A stretch of DNA of 17,945 nucleotides from an uncultured Erythrobacteraceae bacterium. Its GTDB lineage: Bacteria; Pseudomonadota; Alphaproteobacteria; Sphingomonadales; Sphingomonadaceae. This document shows positions 14,212 to 17,945 of this stretch, one piece after another. The translations under genes were made by a program, and so were the position numbers. The notes beneath the pieces are model-generated. The model saw only the letters and a program-made list of their open reading frames with translations, was not told where the DNA came from and searched no databases. Where the stretch lies: NCBI GenBank assembly GCA_950071875.1, contig CATMNW010000018.1:1-17945 (forward strand), given 5' to 3'. The first letter of the stretch is position 1. Each line of letters opens with the position of its first letter.

Positions 14212-14514
14212 TTATCCTTGCGCGCCGTTTGAATCTTGCGCTGCTGCTAGTGGGTCCGTGCCCGCGCGGTCAAGAACGGTGTAACATTCACGTGCTTCGG
14301 CAGGGGGGCCGCGCCTTTCGGGCAACGCCTCGATGCGAACGATAATGACGCTCGTCTCGCGCGGAAGGGTGAGCACATCGCCCACCGCGATATCGCGAGA
14401 GATCCGCTCCACGCGCACTCCGTTGATTCGCAGATGGCCCTCTTCGATAAGCCGGCGCGCGGCGCTGCGCGTGCGCACGAAGCGCAAACGGCACATCGCC
14501 AGGTCCAGCCGCAT
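14212..14514 (-). CDS. S4-domain RNA-binding protein, Hsp15 (HslR)-like
   Basis: 100 residues, with an S4 RNA-binding domain at the N-terminus: MRLDLAMCRLRFVRTRSAARRLIEEGHLRINGVRV, then DIAVGDVLTLP. This is the Hsp15-like arrangement. In E. coli, Hsp15 recognises stalled 50S subunits carrying peptidyl-tRNA. The C-terminal part (about 60-100) lacks the long basic helix of E. coli Hsp15 and ends in an Asp/Ala-rich tail. It lies between the helicase (33-bp gap) and fdxA (6-bp gap), so it is part of the same transcription unit. A ribosome-rescue or RNA role is inferred from the domain. Confidence 0.88.
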   Translation of the reverse strand: MRLDLAMCRLRFVRTRSAARRLIEEGHLRINGVRVERISRDIAVGDVLTLPRETSVIIVRIEALPERRGPPAEARECYTVLDRAGTDPLAAAQDSNGAQG

Positions 14515-14547
14515 CAGAGCGTTGCCTGCTGCATCAGGCCCGCAGCA

Positions 14548-17148
14548 TCAGGAAAGCATGTCCTTCAGCGCGGCGAAGGCGTTTTCGGGCCGGGGCTCGC
14601 GAGGCTTGCCGCCAGCCCCCTGGTCGTTCCGCTTCGCGCCACGACCCTTGCCTTGCGGCTTGCCCTTGGCCCCACCCTTGGATCGGTGAGGCTTGCCCTG
14701 ATGCCGACGCTCGCCATCGTTCGTGCGCGAGCCGGGCCTCTGCGGCAGCCACCGCCACCGATCGGGCAGGGCGGGGCCGAACATACCCTCCGCCAGCGGC
14801 TTGCCATCCAACATGCGGAAACCTGCAGCGCCGAGCAGTCGCTTGATGCTGTCGGGGGTCAGGCCGGTCGACACAGCGAGCGAGAGATCGAGCACGAAGG
14901 GTACGCCGCGTCCTTTTTTGCCGCGCGCCTCGTGCGCCTGCTTGAACAGCTTCTCCGCGATATCGACCCGCACCAGCTGCTCGCCTGCGGGGCGGTAGCC
15001 TGCAGGGAGCGGTTTGGTCGCCGGGATGACCGATCGCATGGCGTCGTCGATCGGACGGGTATCGATGCCAGCCTGCTGCATCGCCAGACGCGGCGCGGGC
15101 TTGAGCAGCGCGGGCGCGAAGATGTCGAGCGCGCCGAACACAACGCCGACCTTGCGCAGGAAGGGGCGCGCTTCCTTCGGCAGGTTTTCGATGCCGGCAC
15201 GCTCACGCGTCACGATGCCGTGCCCATCGAGCAGGTTGAGCAGCAGTGCCCGCGCCCAGGAGGTCGCATCTTCGCTTTTCGAGGCGAGCTGGAGCTTGCG
15301 CAGCGCATCGAGCGGCGCGAGCCATTCCTTCACCTTGGCTTCGATTGCGGTGAGGAATGCCTCGCGTGCACCGTCTGGCAGGCGATCCAGCTCTCGCGCC
15401 GGCTTCAGGCGCGGCTCGGCCGGATCGACCGGATGTTCGAGCCGCGCGATTTCCTGCGCACCCCACATCACACGTCCATTATCGAGCGCGATGCCATCCA
15501 GCCCGTTCTCCCGCAGCCTTTCCGCCTGCTGCGCCAGAATGCGCGGCAGGGCCTTCTCACCGGCGGAAAGCAGCATCTTGCGATCGCCCACCGCTGCGTG
15601 CGGGTCGATGGAGAAGCGGAACCCCTCCAGCTTGCCGATCGGCTGGTCCTCGACCAGCAGCGTGCCGTCGTCCTCCAGCGAGATCGGGAGCAGCGCAGGG
15701 TCGTTTCCAAGATGCTTCATTAAAACAGAGGTCCTTCGATTCACGAACCGCTCTGTCAGGCGCGCATGCAACGCGTCGGACAGGCGGGCTTCGACTGCGC
15801 GGGCACGCGCGGCCATTTCGTCACGCGCCAGCACCCAGTCGGGCCGCTGGCAGATATAGGCCCAGGATCGGATCGCGGCTATCCGCCCCTGAAGCACGGC
15901 AATATCGCCGCGCATCGTATCGAGTTCGGCAATCCGCGCGGCGACGAAGTCAGCGCCGATATACCCTTGGCGCAGATCCTGCCACAACCGCGTGACGAAG
16001 CGCGCATGGGTATCGACGCCCGATGCACGGAAATCGGGCAGCGAGCAGACCTCCCAAAAGCGGCGGACATTGGCAGGCCCGCGAATCGCGCGGGCGAAGG
16101 GCTGGTCAGCCAGTTTGCGCAGCACGGCGAGGTCGATCGATTCGGGCGCGGTGGCCAATTCCCGCTCTTCAGGAGACGCGGACAGATCGGCAATCAACGT
16201 GCCGATAGTGTCGAAGCGGGGCTCGGCCTCGCGCCAGAAGAGCTTGGTGATGGGCTGGAAGCGATGCTCTTCGATCGCGTAGATTTCTTCCTCGGTGAAT
16301 TCGGCGTCATGGCCGCCAGTGCCTGTCAGCGTGCCGAAGCTGCCATCGCGATGATGCCGCCCCGCGCGCCCGGCTATCTGGGCCATTTCGGCAGGCATCA
16401 GCCGCCGTCGCTTGACCCCGTCGAACTTTGCGAGGCTCGCGAACGCCACATGAGTGACGTCAAGATTGAGACCCATCCCGATGGCATCGGTGGCGACGAT
16501 GTAATCGACCTCGCCGTTCTGGAACAGCTCGACCTGCTTGTTGCGCGTTTCCGGGCTCAGCGCGCCCATCACCACCGCCGCGCCCCCGCGATGACGTCGC
16601 AGCATTTCCGCAATGGCGTACACCTGCTCTGACGAGAACGCGACGACCGCGCTACGCTTGGGCAGGCGCGAGAGCTTCTTGGCGCCGCCATGGGTCAGCG
16701 TGGAAAAGCGCGGTCGTTCGATCATCTCCACATGCGGGATAAGAGACCGGATGACGGGGGCTGCCGTGGACGATCCCAGCAGCATGGTTTCCTCGCGTCC
16801 GCGCGCGTTCAGCAGCCGGTCGGTGAAGACGTGCCCTCGCTCGCGGTCGGCGGCGAGCTGTACCTCGTCGACCGCGACAAAGGCGTGGCCGCCACCGTCA
16901 TGGGGCATGGCCTCGGCTGTACACAGGAAATAGCGCGCGTCGGGCGGCTCGATCCGCTCTTCGCCGGTGATCAGCGCGACCGCCTTCTCACCCTTGATCG
17001 CGACTACGCGATCATAGACCTCGCGTGCCAGCAACCGCAGCGGAAAGCCGATCGCACCGCTCGAATGCGCGCACATCCGCTCGATGGCGAGATGGGTCTT
17101 GCCCGTGTTGGTCGGGCCGAGCACGGCCTTGATGGCAGGGGAGTTCAT
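14548..17148 (-). CDS. SUV3-like superfamily 2 ATP-dependent helicase
   Basis: 866-residue DExH-type helicase related to mitochondrial SUV3, which unwinds RNA and DNA and works with RNA-degrading enzymes. Walker A GPTNTGKTH is at residues 11-19. Motif Ia-like FPLRLLAREVYDR is at 35-47, the DEVQ box at 94-97, SSTAAP at about 126-131, and VATDAIGMGLNLDV at about 218-231. Motif VI QIAGRAGRH is at 257-265. The following half carries an accessory helical region typical of alphaproteobacterial members. The last 65 residues are a Lys/Arg/Gly-rich tail (GGAKGKPQGKGRGAKRND) likely to bind nucleic acid, ending in AFAALKDMLS. The open frame extends 28 codons upstream; the ATG at 17148 gives the normal short lead to Walker A, although its Shine-Dalgarno sequence (GGTGG) is weak. 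First gene of the operon with the S4 protein and fdxA. Confidence 0.93.
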   Translation of the reverse strand: MNSPAIKAVLGPTNTGKTHLAIERMCAHSSGAIGFPLRLLAREVYDRVVAIKGEKAVALITGEERIEPPDARYFLCTAEAMPHDGGGHAFVAVDEVQLAADRERGHVFTDRLLNARGREETMLLGSSTAAPVIRSLIPHVEMIERPRFSTLTHGGAKKLSRLPKRSAVVAFSSEQVYAIAEMLRRHRGGAAVVMGALSPETRNKQVELFQNGEVDYIVATDAIGMGLNLDVTHVAFASLAKFDGVKRRRLMPAEMAQIAGRAGRHHRDGSFGTLTGTGGHDAEFTEEEIYAIEEHRFQPITKLFWREAEPRFDTIGTLIADLSASPEERELATAPESIDLAVLRKLADQPFARAIRGPANVRRFWEVCSLPDFRASGVDTHARFVTRLWQDLRQGYIGADFVAARIAELDTMRGDIAVLQGRIAAIRSWAYICQRPDWVLARDEMAARARAVEARLSDALHARLTERFVNRRTSVLMKHLGNDPALLPISLEDDGTLLVEDQPIGKLEGFRFSIDPHAAVGDRKMLLSAGEKALPRILAQQAERLRENGLDGIALDNGRVMWGAQEIARLEHPVDPAEPRLKPARELDRLPDGAREAFLTAIEAKVKEWLAPLDALRKLQLASKSEDATSWARALLLNLLDGHGIVTRERAGIENLPKEARPFLRKVGVVFGALDIFAPALLKPAPRLAMQQAGIDTRPIDDAMRSVIPATKPLPAGYRPAGEQLVRVDIAEKLFKQAHEARGKKGRGVPFVLDLSLAVSTGLTPDSIKRLLGAAGFRMLDGKPLAEGMFGPALPDRWRWLPQRPGSRTNDGERRHQGKPHRSKGGAKGKPQGKGRGAKRNDQGAGGKPREPRPENAFAALKDMLS

Positions 17149-17253
17149 CGCGCCACCAATGTGGCAAGCGCGCGCCCGGCTAGCAAGCGCAGTACCCGGT
17201 TCGCCGCAATCGACGCCCGGATCGTCGACCAAGGCTACGCCGAGCTGTTGAGA

Positions 17254-17268
17254 TTAAACGACGATTAA
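17254..17268. promoter_or_regulatory. CtrA-like binding box
   Basis: TTAA-ACGACGA-TTAA, exactly the TTAA-N7-TTAA spacing of the alphaproteobacterial cell-cycle regulator CtrA. TTAA is very rare in this GC-rich window. The box ends two bases before the predicted start of the cell-wall peptidase gene and about 105 bp before the divergent helicase start. Binding is inferred; the flanking bases do not match the full TTAACCAT half-site. Confidence 0.4.
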
Positions 17269-17270
17269 GA

Positions 17271-17945
17271 ATGAAGTGGCACAGCAAAGCCACACCCGAT
17301 ATTGGCCGCGATCAGCAGTATTCGATAACGAACACGCGATCGGTCGTGGCCACATCAGGCTATCGGAGACGGGATCTGGATTACGCCGACCAGCCGGTGG
17401 ATGAAGCGCGGGCCGAGGATGGCGCGCCATCGCCAACCGAACAGCATGGGGATGATGCCCCTGCGCCGTTCCGCGCGCCGGTAGGCAAGGCGGCCGGTGC
17501 GCGTGCGCGGCTGGCGCAACTCGTCGCGACAACCGGTAATCTCGCCCGCGCCGGGATCGCGAAGGTGGAGCAGGTGGACCTCGCGCCCGACCTTGCGCAG
17601 AACATCGGCAGCCCGCGCTGGTTTCGCGGAGCGGCCACGTTCCTCTCGCTGACCGCCGTCGCGCTGGCCTTCTGGCCCGATTTCTCGCCGGTCGAGGCAG
17701 CCCCGGCGGTCCGTCTGACCGATCAGGCGCGCGACGAATTCCGCAGCCAGACGATCCAGCCGCTCGCGCTGGGCGGCGATACCGGCAATCACATGGCCGC
17801 GACCGCGCTCGTCCGCCCGCTCGCGAACGCGCCCGAGCGCCCGCAGCTCGACACGACCGCAACCTTCGGACGCAGCGACAATCTCGCGCGCGTCCTATCG
17901 CGCCAGGGTGTCGGCAAGGATGACGCGGCCCGCGCGACCGAGCTC
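17271..17945 (+). CDS. M23-type peptidoglycan metallopeptidase, N-terminal part (3' partial)
   Basis: The frame from ATG 17271 stays open for 225 codons to the window end, so the catalytic domain is outside. Residues 1-95 are a hydrophilic cytoplasmic tail. A short motif DLAPDLAQNIGSPRWFRGAAT precedes one membrane helix (about 124-135, FLSLTAVALAFW). Beyond it come IQPLALGGDTGNHMAATALV and PLANAPERP, and then DNLARVLSRQGVGKDDAA, which resembles the OapA/LysM-like lead-in of sphingomonad M23 endopeptidases. These act in the periplasm on peptidoglycan cross-links. Identification is by resemblance of the N-terminal architecture, since no HxxxD or HxH zinc motif is visible. The start is uncertain: the Shine-Dalgarno sequence is weak and GTG codons at 17346 and 17397 are alternatives. 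A CtrA-like box lies directly upstream. Confidence 0.75.
   Translation, partial: MKWHSKATPDIGRDQQYSITNTRSVVATSGYRRRDLDYADQPVDEARAEDGAPSPTEQHGDDAPAPFRAPVGKAAGARARLAQLVATTGNLARAGIAKVEQVDLAPDLAQNIGSPRWFRGAATFLSLTAVALAFWPDFSPVEAAPAVRLTDQARDEFRSQTIQPLALGGDTGNHMAATALVRPLANAPERPQLDTTATFGRSDNLARVLSRQGVGKDDAARATEL

Noticed and set aside
14211..14219. TTATCC sequence near the fdxA start considered as a DnaA box
   Set aside because: Only the first six bases fit TTATCCACA and there is no cluster, so no origin can be claimed inside the window.
14290..14297. TTCACGTG resembling a parS core
   Set aside because: Only the central bases match; the flanks on both sides do not form the parS palindrome.
14434..15723. 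429-codon open frame on the + strand, opposite the helicase and S4 genes
   Set aside because: Antisense shadow of the helicase, whose motifs are unambiguous on the minus strand. The frame also runs across the helicase-S4 boundary.
17254..17862. 202-codon open frame on the minus strand at the right edge
   Set aside because: Extremely Arg/Ala-rich and without motif. The opposite + frame reads as a typical membrane-anchored peptidase N-terminus and stays open to the window end.

Overview
The window is GC-rich chromosomal DNA whose gene content and protein sequences look like Alphaproteobacteria, order Sphingomonadales, most likely an Erythrobacteraceae-type marine bacterium. This assignment rests on the mnmE-mnmG-rsmG-parA-parB order, the style of the MnmE G domain, the SUV3-like helicase / S4 / fdxA group next to carD, and the N-terminus of a typical sphingomonad M23 peptidase at the right edge. 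It is family recognition from reading, not a database search. The window is densely coded: 16 protein genes, two of them cut by the window edges, no RNA gene, no insertion sequence and no CRISPR array seen. The largest gap is about 210 bp, upstream of carD.

Region 1 (1-5470, + strand) is the origin-proximal partition cluster: mnmE (5' end missing), mnmG, rsmG, parA and parB, the last four joined by 4-base ATGA overlaps. MnmE and MnmG jointly modify U34 of tRNA, RsmG methylates 16S rRNA, and ParA/ParB segregate the chromosome. Four 16-bp ParB-binding parS sites lie inside this cluster, one between mnmE and mnmG and three within the coding sequences of mnmG and rsmG. The segregation proteins are thus encoded beside their own centromere. 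This is the strongest non-coding signal in the window.

Region 2 (5471-11029) is a set of mostly unlinked single genes in alternating orientation: a secreted Tyr/Gly-rich protein of unknown function, the GAF-type free methionine-R-sulfoxide reductase msrC, a membrane-anchored sorbosone-dehydrogenase-like beta-propeller, a DmdC-type acyl-CoA dehydrogenase, and a Sua5/TsaC-type threonylcarbamoyl-AMP synthase for the t6A tRNA modification.

Region 3 (11026-12847, - strand) holds a small lipoprotein, a DUF2807/GIN-type lipoprotein with seven repeated GSG turns, a clear intrinsic terminator, and carD, a global RNA-polymerase-binding regulator with its own likely promoter and a roughly 150-nt leader.

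Region 4 (13057-17148, - strand) is a compact probable operon read from right to left: SUV3-like RNA/DNA helicase, an S4-domain (Hsp15-like) RNA-binding protein, the 7Fe ferredoxin FdxA, and a YihY/BrkB membrane protein. Divergent from it, a 225-codon N-terminal fragment of an M23-type cell-wall peptidase runs off the right end (17271-17945). A TTAA-N7-TTAA box, the CtrA consensus, sits immediately before its start codon.

Overall this is a housekeeping region. I did not find a convincing undescribed multi-gene system. The items most worth a second look are the parS cluster and its coding frames, the CtrA-like box, the degenerate G4 motif of MnmE, the carD leader, and the two uncharacterised envelope proteins.
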